A stretch of DNA of 13,477 nt from Loktanella sp. UBA3435 (lineage in GTDB: Bacteria > Pseudomonadota > Alphaproteobacteria > Rhodobacterales > Rhodobacteraceae). Location: assembly GCA_002378665.1 (NCBI GenBank), contig DFSO01000087.1, forward strand, positions 48,271 to 61,747, in the 5' to 3' direction. Within the stretch, counting starts at the first letter, position 1; every line of letters begins with the position of its first letter. Both the position numbers and the translations under genes were made by a program. Of this stretch, positions 1 through 7,151 are shown piece after piece. The notes under the pieces are model-generated. The model did no database searches, was not told the DNA's origin, and was given only the letters and a program-made list of their open reading frames with translations.

Positions 1-628
1 CGGCGTGATAGGCTTGGTAGATGATCCAGCCGAATGGCGCGAAGATTACAAAGGCAAAGCCACCAGCCCAGACGCGCAGGTCCGTCCACCAGCGGGTGAT
101 GACGTTAGCATCGTATTGGTCAGGCCAAACGCCAGCGATTTCGCGAATGGTGTGATCGACGCCGTTAATGAGGCCTGTGTCATAGGTATTCATACGGAAT
201 TGGTCGGTGATGATCCTGTCGATAATTTTCTTGAGGGCCGCGTCCTTGGTGTTGCCATAGCCGCTACCAACTTCGATCCGCATTTCGCGGTCACCGAGTG
301 AAACAAGGATGAGAACACCGTCGTTCCGAGCCCGACCACCGATCCCCCAAGTGTTGAAGAGATTGGTCGCGAAGACCTCGTTGGTGACGTCTTGGCCGTA
401 TGTTGCACGGCTCTCGATCGTCAGAACAGTCATGTCGATGTCGCGGTTTTTGCGCAGATCGGCGAGTTTGGCTGCGATCTCTTGCTCTTGATCGGGCGCC
501 AGTAGATCCGCGTAGTCGTTGACATATGGATCCGCACGCACCGGAAATGATTGTGCTGTGGCTGGCAGGATCGAGACGGCCAGCCACAGCGCAGTGGCGA
601 GGAGGGTCGAAGCGATTCGACCCTCCAT
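1..628 (-). CDS. TPM-domain secreted/membrane protein, partial (C-terminus beyond left edge)
   Basis: Reading the minus strand from ATG at 628 gives an open frame of 209 codons that runs off the left edge, so the C-terminus is missing. Residues 1-26 look like a signal peptide (basic start, hydrophobic core about 8-22, cleavage site ATA-QS). Residues about 32-165 match the TPM domain (TPM_phosphatase/YgcG family), with the pattern VNDYADLL, then TxNLFNTWGIGG, NDGVLILVS, and MRIEVGSGYG. A hydrophobic segment at about 186-206 (WAGGFAFVIFAPFGWIIYQ) should be membrane-spanning, putting the TPM domain outside the cytoplasm. Family members include thylakoid proteins tied to photosystem II repair and poorly understood bacterial envelope proteins, so the exact role is unknown. 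One base separates it from the grpE stop, so it is probably co-transcribed and translationally coupled with hrcA-grpE. Its ribosome site is weak. Confidence 0.85.
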   Translation of the reverse strand, partial: MEGRIASTLLATALWLAVSILPATAQSFPVRADPYVNDYADLLAPDQEQEIAAKLADLRKNRDIDMTVLTIESRATYGQDVTNEVFATNLFNTWGIGGRARNDGVLILVSLGDREMRIEVGSGYGNTKDAALKKIIDRIITDQFRMNTYDTGLINGVDHTIREIAGVWPDQYDANVITRWWTDLRVWAGGFAFVIFAPFGWIIYQAYHA

Positions 629-629
629 T

Positions 630-1166
630 TTAGGATGCCGGCATCGAAGATACGCCAACCTGCGCGGGGCGCAGAAGGCGGTCGTGCAACATGAAACCTT
701 CGGCAGCGACTTGGATGATCTCGCCAGCCTTTGTGCCAGGCACAGGCGCCTCGAACATCGCTTGATGGAATTGCGGATCAAATTTGTCGCCGACTTCGGG
801 AACGATTGGATCAATGCCGTGCTTTTTGAAAACGGAAATCAGTTCGCGCATTGTGATTTCGATGCCTTCGAGCAGCGCTTTGTTCACCTCTTTGCCTTCC
901 TCCTCAACCGACTGCAGCGCCCGGCGCATGTTGTCGTAGACAGGCAGCATATCGCGGGCGAGTTTGGAGCCACCGTAGTTTTCGGCCTCACGGCGATCAC
1001 GCTCTGAACGCTTGCGCGTGTTTTCAGTGTCGGCCAGCGCACGCATGAATTTGTCGCGGAAATCGTCGCGCTCTGCCTCTAGGTCCGCAATGCGACCAAG
1101 GATATCGTCTTGCATATCGCCTTCTGCGGCGAGTTCATCCAAGCTTTGCGGTTCGTCGTTTGCCAT
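630..1166 (-). CDS. grpE: GrpE, nucleotide exchange factor for DnaK
   Basis: Encodes 178 residues, in the usual size range for GrpE. It drives ADP release from the DnaK chaperone in the cytoplasm. The N-terminal half (about 20-70) is charged and coiled-coil-like (ILGRIADLEAERDDFRDKF), as expected for the GrpE dimerisation helix. The C-terminal part carries the family signature, with KALLEGIEITMRELISVF, then HGIDPIVPEVGDKFDPQFHQAM. The start is ATG at 1166, with AAGGA nine bases upstream. A TTG in frame at 1196 would overlap hrcA and is less likely. The gap to the hrcA stop is 13 bases and the next gene starts one base after the grpE stop. The hrcA-grpE pairing is a common heat-shock arrangement. 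dnaK and dnaJ are not in this window. Confidence 0.96.
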   Translation of the reverse strand: MANDEPQSLDELAAEGDMQDDILGRIADLEAERDDFRDKFMRALADTENTRKRSERDRREAENYGGSKLARDMLPVYDNMRRALQSVEEEGKEVNKALLEGIEITMRELISVFKKHGIDPIVPEVGDKFDPQFHQAMFEAPVPGTKAGEIIQVAAEGFMLHDRLLRPAQVGVSSMPAS

Positions 1167-1175
1167 GTCTTTTCG

Positions 1176-1180
1176 TCCTT
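1176..1180 (-). promoter_or_regulatory. Ribosome binding site of grpE (decides start)
   Basis: AAGGA on the minus strand, nine bases before ATG 1166. It favours that start over the in-frame TTG at 1196. It overlaps the end of hrcA. Confidence 0.6.
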
Positions 1181-2244
1181 CAAGTGCGGTCGGCAATCAT
1201 CTTGCCCACCAACTGTGCGGTGTAATTCACAATGGGCACGATGCGTCCATAATTGAGACGAGTCGGCCCAATGACGCCCACGGCGCCAATGATCTTCTGG
1301 TTGGCGTTCATATAGGGAGAAACCACCAGAGAGGAACCCGAAAGTGAGAAAAGTTTGTTCTCCGAGCCAATAAAAATGCGCACACCGTCGCCGCCTTCGG
1401 CCAATTCGAGGAATTGGGCGATGTCACGCTTGCGCTCGAGGTCATCAAAGAGAGAGCGAATGCGTTCAAGGTCCGTCTCAGATTCGTTCTCGGACAGTAG
1501 ATTACCGCGCCCGCGCACGATGAGGCGTTCGGTTGTTTCGCCCTCATTTTCCCACGTCGCAAAGCCACTTTCGACGAGCTCGGCGGCGAGGCTGTCGATC
1601 TCAAGCCGGCGTGCGGCGATTTCGCGGGTTATGACGGCACCAAGTTCGGAAAGCGTATGGCCCTCTGCGATGGCATTGAGAAAGTTCGCGGCCTCGCGCA
1701 TGGACGATGGGGTTTGACCCGTAGGGGGCGTGAACAGACGGTTTTCGACGCGCCCATCCGCGAAGACAAGCACGACAAGTGCGCGTTCGCGAGAGAGCGA
1801 GACGAAATCAATGTGTTTGATCGGGGCCTCTTGCTTTGGGGTGAGAACAAGGCTGGCCCCGCGGGTCATACCAGACAGGGCAGAGCCGACGCGGTCGAGC
1901 AGGGTGGTGACGTCTTGTTCTTTATTGCCGAAGGTTTGATCGATGGTTTGACGGTCTTCGCCGTTCACATCGCCGACCTCAAGAATGCCGTCGACAAACA
2001 TCCGCAGACCGATCTGCGTCGGAACGCGGCCCGCGCTGGTGTGGGGGCTTCCAAGAAGGCCAAGGTGTTCGAGATCCTGCATGACGTTGCGGATCGTCGC
2101 GGCGCTCACTTGCTCGGATAGCGTTCTGGTCAGGGTGCGGGACCCGACAGGCGCGCCTGTTTCAAGATAGCCCTCAACCACGCGCCGAAACACCTCGCGA
2201 GAGCGTTCGTTCATTTCGGCGTATTGTGGGGGCGTTTTGGACAT
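1180..2244 (-). CDS. hrcA: HrcA, heat-inducible transcription repressor
   Basis: Encodes 354 residues, normal for HrcA. The protein represses groE/dnaK-type operons by binding CIRCE elements and depends on GroEL for folding. Residues about 10-80 form the winged helix-turn-helix, with APVGSRTLTRTL, VSAATIRNVMQDLEHLGLL, and SPHTSAGRVPT followed by GLRMFVD, which are near-invariant in the family. The middle and C-terminal parts follow the GAF-like HrcA domain (IFIGSENKLFSLSGSSLV; GAVGVIGPTRLNYGRIVPIV). ATG at 2244 is the start. The ribosome site is weak (GATAGGT region). It heads hrcA-grpE-TPM protein and is divergent from rph. I see no CIRCE palindrome (TTAGCACTC-N9-GAGTGCTAA) upstream, so autoregulation through CIRCE is not supported here. 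Confidence 0.97.
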   Translation of the reverse strand: MSKTPPQYAEMNERSREVFRRVVEGYLETGAPVGSRTLTRTLSEQVSAATIRNVMQDLEHLGLLGSPHTSAGRVPTQIGLRMFVDGILEVGDVNGEDRQTIDQTFGNKEQDVTTLLDRVGSALSGMTRGASLVLTPKQEAPIKHIDFVSLSRERALVVLVFADGRVENRLFTPPTGQTPSSMREAANFLNAIAEGHTLSELGAVITREIAARRLEIDSLAAELVESGFATWENEGETTERLIVRGRGNLLSENESETDLERIRSLFDDLERKRDIAQFLELAEGGDGVRIFIGSENKLFSLSGSSLVVSPYMNANQKIIGAVGVIGPTRLNYGRIVPIVNYTAQLVGKMIADRT

Positions 2245-2270
2245 TGAGACCTATCTTTGTGGATGCCCGT

Positions 2271-2298
2271 ATTAAAGCTATCTCAGGTCGGGCGTCAA
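2271..2298 (-). promoter_or_regulatory. Putative sigma-70-type promoter of hrcA-grpE
   Basis: On the minus strand, TTGACG (2298-2293), a 16-base spacer, then TTTAAT (2276-2271). These match five of six bases at each consensus box (TTGACA, TATAAT). Transcription would begin near 2264, giving a leader of about 20 bases before hrcA. This is a pattern match only. Confidence 0.5.
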
Positions 2299-2316
2299 TC
2301 GGGCTTGGTTTTTAGA

Positions 2317-2336
2317 CATGGGGAGCGTATCCCATG
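2317..2336. repeat. Inverted repeat in the hrcA-rph divergent region
   Basis: CATGGG at 2317-2322 and CCCATG at 2331-2336 are perfect 6-bp arms around an 8-base centre. It lies between the hrcA promoter and the rph ribosome site, where an operator or a short leader hairpin for rph would fit. Arms this short can occur by chance. Confidence 0.35.
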
Positions 2337-2354
2337 CGCGCAACCATTGGTGAC

Positions 2355-2359
2355 AGGAG
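2355..2359 (+). promoter_or_regulatory. Ribosome binding site of rph (decides start)
   Basis: AGGAG seven bases before ATG 2367. The alternative in-frame ATG at 2334 has no such site and would add residues unlike the family N-terminus. Confidence 0.7.
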
Positions 2360-2366
2360 TTTCCCC

Positions 2367-3074
2367 ATGCGTCCATCCGGCCGTCAGATTAACGAAATGC
2401 GCAAGATTGAGATTGAGACCAACGTGACGATGCACGCGGAGGGCTCTTGTCTGATCAAATGCGGGAATACCCATGTGCTTTGCACGGCCACAATTGAGGA
2501 TCGTCCGCCTTCGTTTTTGAAGGGGTCAGGCCTTGGTTGGGTCACTGCGGAATACGGAATGTTGCCACGCGCGACGAACACGCGGATGCGGCGTGAGGCG
2601 AAAACGAGCCAGTCTGGCCGTACGCAGGAAATCCAGCGCTTGATCGGACGGTCTTTGCGGGCTGGCGTGGATCGGGTTGCCTTGGGCGAACGTCAGATCG
2701 TGATTGATTGCGATGTTATTCAGGCTGACGGCGGGACGCGATGTGCGTCAATCACCGGCGGTTGGGTTGCGTTGAAATTGGCAGTGAACAAGTTGATGAA
2801 GGCGGGGATTATCACGTCTGATCCGCTAGTTGATCCTGTTGCTGCGGTATCTTGCGGGATTTACGCGGGGAAATTGGTGATGGATTTGGATTACCCAGAG
2901 GATTCAGAAGCTGGCGTTGACGGTAACTTTGTCATGACAGCGGGGAAATTGATCGAAGTGCAGATGTCTGCGGAAGGTTCAATCTTTACTCGTGCGCAGA
3001 TGGACGGGTTGCTTGATCTAGCCGAAGCTGGCGTTGCGGAATTGGTTGCAGCACAGATTGAGGCGGTGTCCTAA
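2367..3074 (+). CDS. rph: RNase PH
   Basis: Encodes 235 residues, close to the usual 238. RNase PH is a phosphate-dependent 3'-to-5' exoribonuclease that trims tRNA 3' ends and works as a hexameric ring. The protein opens MRPSGRQINEMR, the standard family start. It then shows GWVTAEYGMLPRAT at about 55-68, SGRTQEIQRLIGRSLRA at about 80-96 (with the phosphate-binding arginine region), and IDCDVIQADGGTRCASITGG at about 113-132. The acidic catalytic region appears in LDYPEDSEAGVDGNFVMT at about 177-194. ATG 2367 is chosen for the AGGAG site and the conserved N-terminus. The stop overlaps the rdgB start by one base (TAATG), so the two should be coupled. It is the first gene of rph-rdgB-hemW. Confidence 0.97.
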   Translation: MRPSGRQINEMRKIEIETNVTMHAEGSCLIKCGNTHVLCTATIEDRPPSFLKGSGLGWVTAEYGMLPRATNTRMRREAKTSQSGRTQEIQRLIGRSLRAGVDRVALGERQIVIDCDVIQADGGTRCASITGGWVALKLAVNKLMKAGIITSDPLVDPVAAVSCGIYAGKLVMDLDYPEDSEAGVDGNFVMTAGKLIEVQMSAEGSIFTRAQMDGLLDLAEAGVAELVAAQIEAVS

Positions 3075-3682
3075 TGCGTAAGTTCGACGGTCAGCAACTG
3101 GTTGTGGCGACACACAATAAAGGCAAGCTTGAAGAAATTCAGGATTTGCTGCGCCCGTTTGGGATTACGCTGACCTCGAACGACGATCATGGACTGCCTG
3201 AACCTGACGAGACGGAAACCACGTTTGTCGGGAACGCGCGGATTAAGGCGCATGCGGCGGCGAAGGCGACTGGTCTTCCTGCACTTGCGGACGATAGTGG
3301 GATCGAGATTGACGGCTTGGGCGGAGCGCCAGGGGTTTATACGGCTGATTGGGCCGAGACGCCAAATGGACGCGATTTTGTGATGGCGATGACCCGCAGC
3401 TGGACTGAGTTGGAGGCAGTGAATGCGCCGACACCTCGGACGGCGCGGTTTTGCTGTACGCTTGTGCTGGCTTGGCCTGACGGACACGACGAGGTTTTTC
3501 CAGGCGTAATGGAAGGCGAGATCGTTTGGCCGATGCGCGGTGATCAAGGGCACGGTTATGATCCGATTTTCCAGCCGAAGGGATACGACGTGACGTTCGG
3601 CGAAATGGACCGGTGGGAAAAGAACAAGATTAGCCACCGCGCTGATGCATTCGCGAAATTGGTGGCGGGTTGTTTTGCCTGA
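3074..3682 (+). CDS. rdgB: RdgB/HAM1 non-canonical purine NTP pyrophosphatase
   Basis: Encodes 202 residues, typical of the RdgB/HAM1 (ITPase) family. It hydrolyses dITP, ITP and XTP to the monophosphates, keeping deaminated purines out of DNA and RNA. Visible motifs are the substrate loop THNKGKL (13-19), the metal and base site ADDSGIEIDGLGGAPGVYTA (72-91), GHGYDPIFQPKG (159-170), and KNKISHRADAF (183-193) with the conserved SHR. ATG 3074 shares one base with the rph stop. The end overlaps the start of hemW by 8 bases, or by 38 if hemW uses its upstream ATG. Pairing with rph is widespread in bacteria. Confidence 0.97.
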   Translation: MRKFDGQQLVVATHNKGKLEEIQDLLRPFGITLTSNDDHGLPEPDETETTFVGNARIKAHAAAKATGLPALADDSGIEIDGLGGAPGVYTADWAETPNGRDFVMAMTRSWTELEAVNAPTPRTARFCCTLVLAWPDGHDEVFPGVMEGEIVWPMRGDQGHGYDPIFQPKGYDVTFGEMDRWEKNKISHRADAFAKLVAGCFA

Positions 3683-4832
3683 AGATTGGGAAAACGCGGG
3701 CTTTGGGCTTTATATTCATTGGCCATTTTGTCAGGCGAAGTGTCCGTATTGCGATTTTAACTCTCATGTTGCCGCGAAAATTGACCAACACGCTTGGGCA
3801 AAAGCATATTTGAGCGAAATCGAGCGGGTAGGGGCCGAGACGCAGGGCCGCATTTTGCGCTCTGTGTTTTTCGGCGGTGGTACGCCAAGTATGATGGACC
3901 CCGAAATTGTTGACGTGATCCTGACGAAGGTCCGCGCGACATGGGGGATGGCCAACGATATCGAGATCACCTTGGAGGCCAACCCGACATCCGTTGAAGC
4001 AGGAAGGTTTGCGGGATATCGGCAGGCAGGCGTGAACCGCGTCTCGATGGGAATTCAGGCGCTTAACGATGTGGACCTCAAGGCTTTGGGACGGATGCAT
4101 TCAACAAAAGAAGCATTGGCCGCATTTGATATCGCGCGGGCAACTTTCGAACGCGTTAGTTTTGATCTGATTTACGCGCGCCAAAACCAGACGCGCCAAG
4201 GGTGGCGGGATGAACTGACGCAAGCGCTTTCAATGGCGATCGACCACCTCTCGCTTTACCAGCTTACAATTGAGGGCGGGACCGCATTTGGGGATCGATA
4301 TGCCGCAGGCAAGCTGCGGGGATTGCCTGACGAAGATCGGGCGGCAGACATGTTCGAACTTACGCAAGAGCTATGTGATCAACATGGATTTCCAGCGTAT
4401 GAAGTGTCTAACCATGCCAAAAGCGGGTCGGAAAGCATCCACAACAAGATTTATTGGAAGTACGGGGATTACGTAGGCATTGGCCCTGGGGCGCATGGGC
4501 GACTGACGCTGAACGGTCAAAAGTTTGCAACCGAAACGCATCTGACGCCAGGTCGATGGCTGAAAAGTGTTAACGAAAACGCAAGTGGTGAGAGCGAACG
4601 AACACTGCTTAGCTCAGAAGATCAGGTCACGGAGTTCTTACTGATGGGGCTACGCCTGAACGAGGGTGTTGATCTAGGGCGCTTGCCAGACGCTGCTGTT
4701 CAGAAACTCGGGCATAAAATCAAAGAGTTAACTGATTCCGGCTTTATCGTAAGATCAGGCGGCCTGCTAACAGCGACATCAGCAGGCCGACCCGTTTTGA
4801 ATGGAGTTTTGCGGCATCTCTTAGACGATTAA
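3675..4832 (+). CDS. hemW: HemW, radical SAM haem chaperone
   Basis: Radical SAM protein of the HemW branch (formerly called HemN-like coproporphyrinogen III oxidase), thought to bind haem and hand it to respiratory enzymes. With this start it has 385 residues (E. coli HemW 378). The cluster motif CxxxCxxC is C19-QAK-C23-PY-C26 followed by DFNSH. GGGTPS is at 67-72, EANPTSVE follows, and the haem-associated HNxxYW motif is HNKIYW at 256-261. I prefer TTG 3675 because it gives a family-like short N-terminus (11 residues before LYIHWPF), has a weak GGTGG site nine bases upstream, and cuts the rdgB overlap to 8 bases. ATG 3645 in the same frame is the alternative (395 residues) but has no ribosome site. 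The stop TAA overlaps the parB stop on the other strand. Confidence 0.93.
   Translation: MPEDWENAGFGLYIHWPFCQAKCPYCDFNSHVAAKIDQHAWAKAYLSEIERVGAETQGRILRSVFFGGGTPSMMDPEIVDVILTKVRATWGMANDIEITLEANPTSVEAGRFAGYRQAGVNRVSMGIQALNDVDLKALGRMHSTKEALAAFDIARATFERVSFDLIYARQNQTRQGWRDELTQALSMAIDHLSLYQLTIEGGTAFGDRYAAGKLRGLPDEDRAADMFELTQELCDQHGFPAYEVSNHAKSGSESIHNKIYWKYGDYVGIGPGAHGRLTLNGQKFATETHLTPGRWLKSVNENASGESERTLLSSEDQVTEFLLMGLRLNEGVDLGRLPDAAVQKLGHKIKELTDSGFIVRSGGLLTATSAGRPVLNGVLRHLLDD
4760..4789. repeat. Strong stem-loop inside the 3' end of hemW
   Basis: A perfect 9-bp inverted repeat, CGGCCTGCT (4760-4768) and AGCAGGCCG (4781-4789), with a 12-base loop. It lies in hemW codons but also about 40 bases past the parB stop on the other strand. 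On the plus strand a CCCGTTTT follows a few bases later. On the minus strand there is no T-run. It may end or protect parB or hemW transcripts, but this is not certain. Confidence 0.5.
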
Positions 4833-5725
4833 GAACCCGAAAGAGCGCGCAAAAGATCGTCGAGTTGATCGAGGTTCTTATAGCTAATCGTCATACGACC
4901 ACCCTCACCATCAGCGCTATGATCAATCGCGACTTTCATGCCAATTGCGGCGGAAAGTTCGCCCTCAATTTGCAGTGTATCCGCATCCTTGTTGATCGTT
5001 GTTCGCACGCTTTTTGCGCTTTTAGGCTTTGTCAGGCCCTCTTTTGCAATCCGCTCAGCGTCACGGACAGACAGTCCTTTGAGAACGATGTGATCCGCAA
5101 TGTTCTGAGCGTCGTCATGCCCTACCAAGGCACGCGCATGACCCGCTGTCAGCTTTCCATCCGTTAAATATTGACGCACGCCCTCCGGTAAGTTCAGCAA
5201 GCGCATAACGTTGGCAATGTGGCTTCTGCTTTTTCCCAAAACGCTAGAAAGTTGTTCCTGCGTGTGGCCAAACTTCTGCATGAGCTGACGGTAACCAGCG
5301 CCTTCATCGATGGGGTTCAGATCTGCCCGTTGAATGTTCTCGATGATCGCGACTTCCAAGACCTCGGTATCGGTGTATTCACGAATAATAGCAGGAATTT
5401 CATGGAGTTGCGCAATCTGAGATGCGCGCCAGCGACGCTCGCCTGCAACAATCTCGAACTCAGCGTCGATTGTCGGGTGCTTTCTAACGATAATTGGCTG
5501 GATGACGCCCTTTTCAGCGATAGAATTCGCGAGTTCCTTCAATGCTACTTCGTTAAATGCACGACGGGGTTGGTCTGGATTTGCGTGCACCCGCTCGATT
5601 GGAATTCGCATATCAGCCTTACGGGGGGCCTGAGACTGTTGCGGGGCAATCTCTTGATTGACGTCCGCCATCAGCGCGGAGAGACCGCGGCCTAAGCCCC
5701 TGCTTTTATTCTTCTTTTCATCCAT
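4829..5725 (-). CDS. parB: ParB, chromosome-partitioning parS-binding CTPase
   Basis: Encodes 298 residues, typical of chromosomal ParB. It binds parS, slides along DNA as a CTP-dependent clamp and stimulates ParA ATPase. The N-terminus has RGLGRGLSALM (9-19), the usual ParA-contacting region. The ParB/Srx fold follows, with NPDQPRRAF (49-57), the CTP-binding motif GERRWRA (95-101) and ENIQRADLNPIDEG (129-142). The helix-turn-helix is at about 155-177 (TQEQLSSVLGKSRSHIANVM). The C-terminal 40 residues should be the dimerisation domain. ATG 5725 has AAGGGG seven bases upstream and lies 3 bases after the parA stop. Its targets are almost certainly the two perfect parS sites at 7107-7122 and 9006-9021. 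The stop codon is shared with convergent hemW in TTAA. Confidence 0.97.
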   Translation of the reverse strand: MDEKKNKSRGLGRGLSALMADVNQEIAPQQSQAPRKADMRIPIERVHANPDQPRRAFNEVALKELANSIAEKGVIQPIIVRKHPTIDAEFEIVAGERRWRASQIAQLHEIPAIIREYTDTEVLEVAIIENIQRADLNPIDEGAGYRQLMQKFGHTQEQLSSVLGKSRSHIANVMRLLNLPEGVRQYLTDGKLTAGHARALVGHDDAQNIADHIVLKGLSVRDAERIAKEGLTKPKSAKSVRTTINKDADTLQIEGELSAAIGMKVAIDHSADGEGGRMTISYKNLDQLDDLLRALSGS

Positions 5726-5728
5726 AAT

Positions 5729-6541
5729 CTAGCCCCTTATTCGTTTCTTGTCGCGTGACAGAAGCTCTTGCGCGAGTGCGCGATATGCGGTGCTGCCCTT
5801 TGATGCGGTGTCGTAATTCAAAACAGGTGTCGCGAAAGATGGCGCCTCGCTCAATCGAACGTTTCTCGGAATGACCGTTTGATAGACCAGTTCGCCAAGA
5901 TTATCGCGCGCATCCGTTTCAACCTGTTGCGAGAGGTTGTTGCGGCTGTCGTACATCGTGAGCACAACACCTTCGATCCGAAGATTTGGGTTCGCCGTGT
6001 CGCGAATTTCACGAATTGTAAGCATGAGCTGCGAGAGCCCCTCAAGCGCAAAAAACTCACTTTGAAGCGGAACCAGCGCACCGTGCGCTGAAACCATCGC
6101 ATTGACCGTCAAGATGTTGAGTGAAGGCGGGCAATCGATCAATATATAGTCAAAAGCAAAGGCGTCCATCGCAGTTTGACGTAAGGCATCCCGCAATAAG
6201 TAGCTTCTCTTTTCGTTTGAAATCAGCTCGATATCAGCAGAGCTAAGGTCTGTCGTCGCCGCGATAATTGCCAGGTTCTCAAAACTGGTGTTCTGGATTG
6301 CCTCTTCGGGCGTCGCATCACCAACGATGAAATCATATGTCGTTACATCCCTGTGCGCATGATCAATACCAAGACCAGTTGAGGCGTTTCCCTGTGGATC
6401 CAAATCTACAAGCAGAACTTTTTGACCTGCTTCTGCTAAGGCCGCGCCAAGGTTGATCGTTGTCGTTGTTTTTCCAACGCCACCTTTTTGGTTTACGACG
6501 GCTAAAATACGTGGGCCGTGCGGGCGAGTAGGATCAATCAC
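5729..6541 (-). CDS. parA: ParA, chromosome-partitioning ATPase
   Basis: Encodes 270 residues, normal for Soj/ParA. It is an ATP-dependent DNA-binding switch that moves ParB-parS complexes apart after origin replication. It has the deviant Walker A KGGVGKT (19-25) with its signature lysine, the DLDPQGN motif (46-52), Walker B ILIDCPPS (133-140), and the conserved C-terminal stretch IPRNVRLSEAPSFATPV (224-240). The start must be GTG 6541, since an in-frame stop lies just upstream and no ATG precedes the Walker motif. It overlaps the end of rsmG by 8 bases and has no good ribosome site, so it is probably translated by coupling to rsmG. parB follows 3 bases after its stop. Confidence 0.97.
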   Translation of the reverse strand: MIDPTRPHGPRILAVVNQKGGVGKTTTTINLGAALAEAGQKVLLVDLDPQGNASTGLGIDHAHRDVTTYDFIVGDATPEEAIQNTSFENLAIIAATTDLSSADIELISNEKRSYLLRDALRQTAMDAFAFDYILIDCPPSLNILTVNAMVSAHGALVPLQSEFFALEGLSQLMLTIREIRDTANPNLRIEGVVLTMYDSRNNLSQQVETDARDNLGELVYQTVIPRNVRLSEAPSFATPVLNYDTASKGSTAYRALAQELLSRDKKRIRG

Positions 6542-7151
6542 GATGAATGTCTTTCACGATTAGAATTTGGGCTTGTTGGTCCGTCATACTTGGATGGCTC
6601 TTGATTTCAAAGCGCCAATCTTGACGTGCGGCTTTAATTTCGTCCTGATAGGTTTTGCCCTTTGGTAAAATTGCACATCCGCCATCTGCTAAATGGCGTT
6701 GTAAATAAGGGAAAAGCTCGCTGAGTGCGGCCAAGGCGCGGGCTGTGACCACATCTGCATTCTGCGGAGGGACATCCTCGACGCGTTCAGCTAATATTTC
6801 GATCTGTAAACCAAGTTCCCGAGCTGCCGTGCGGAGGAATGTGGATTTGCGTTGATCACTTTCGATAAGGGTGAATTTCGTTACTGGCGACTTTTCAAGC
6901 GCGATAACAGCCATCACAATGCCGGGAAAGCCGCCGCCACTACCGATATCCAGCCATGTTTTTGGTGCGTAATTTGCAAATTGGAAAAGCTGTGCTGAGT
7001 CCACAACGTGGCGGTTCCAAATATCTGGTATCGTTGACTTTGACACCAAGTTTATATGCGGATTCCACTTCTCAACGAGCGCGGAAAACTGCTCAAGCTT
7101 CTCGAATGTTTCACGTGAAACATCGGGGATCGGAAGCTTATTTGGGGTCAA
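6534..7151 (-). CDS. rsmG: RsmG, 16S rRNA (guanine-N7) methyltransferase
   Basis: Encodes 205 residues with this start (E. coli 207). It methylates N7 of 16S rRNA G527 using SAM. The SAM-binding motif LDIGSGGGFPGI is at 67-78, the family motif RHVVDSAQL at 48-56, and TARALAALSEL at about 136-146. I chose TTG 7151 because AAGGAG sits eight bases upstream and the start overlaps the mnmG stop as TTGA, a typical coupled junction. The in-frame ATG at 7187 would give 217 residues and a 40-base overlap without such a site. Residues 11-15 (VSRET) are encoded by a perfect parS. The end overlaps parA by 8 bases. Formerly called gidB. Confidence 0.95.
   Translation of the reverse strand: MTPNKLPIPDVSRETFEKLEQFSALVEKWNPHINLVSKSTIPDIWNRHVVDSAQLFQFANYAPKTWLDIGSGGGFPGIVMAVIALEKSPVTKFTLIESDQRKSTFLRTAARELGLQIEILAERVEDVPPQNADVVTARALAALSELFPYLQRHLADGGCAILPKGKTYQDEIKAARQDWRFEIKSHPSMTDQQAQILIVKDIHRD
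7107..7122. other. parS centromere site 1, inside rsmG
   Basis: A perfect 16-bp match to the bacterial parS palindrome, TGTTTCACGTGAAACA, extended to an 18-bp palindrome at 7106-7123. It lies in the rsmG coding sequence, where it encodes V-S-R-E-T, about 1.4 kb from the parB gene. ParB is expected to load here. Confidence 0.95.

Noticed and set aside
519..1007. 162-codon plus-strand open frame over grpE
   Set aside because: It is antisense to a clear grpE, has no recognisable domain and no ribosome site. It is a codon-bias shadow.
2245..2340. CIRCE or sigma-32-type promoter before hrcA or rph
   Set aside because: No TTAGCACTC-N9-GAGTGCTAA pattern. The CTTGG and CCCAT elements on the plus strand are spaced too far apart (about 20 bases) for a heat-shock promoter.
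2334..2366. Upstream ATG for rph
   Set aside because: No ribosome site. The conserved RNase PH start MRPSGR is at 2367 behind AGGAG.
3071..3637. 188-codon minus-strand open frame over rdgB
   Set aside because: Lies fully opposite a motif-complete rdgB. Its composition is rich in R, H and P, as expected for an antisense shadow.
5219..5695. 158-codon plus-strand open frame over parB
   Set aside because: Antisense to a complete parB. No domain recognised.
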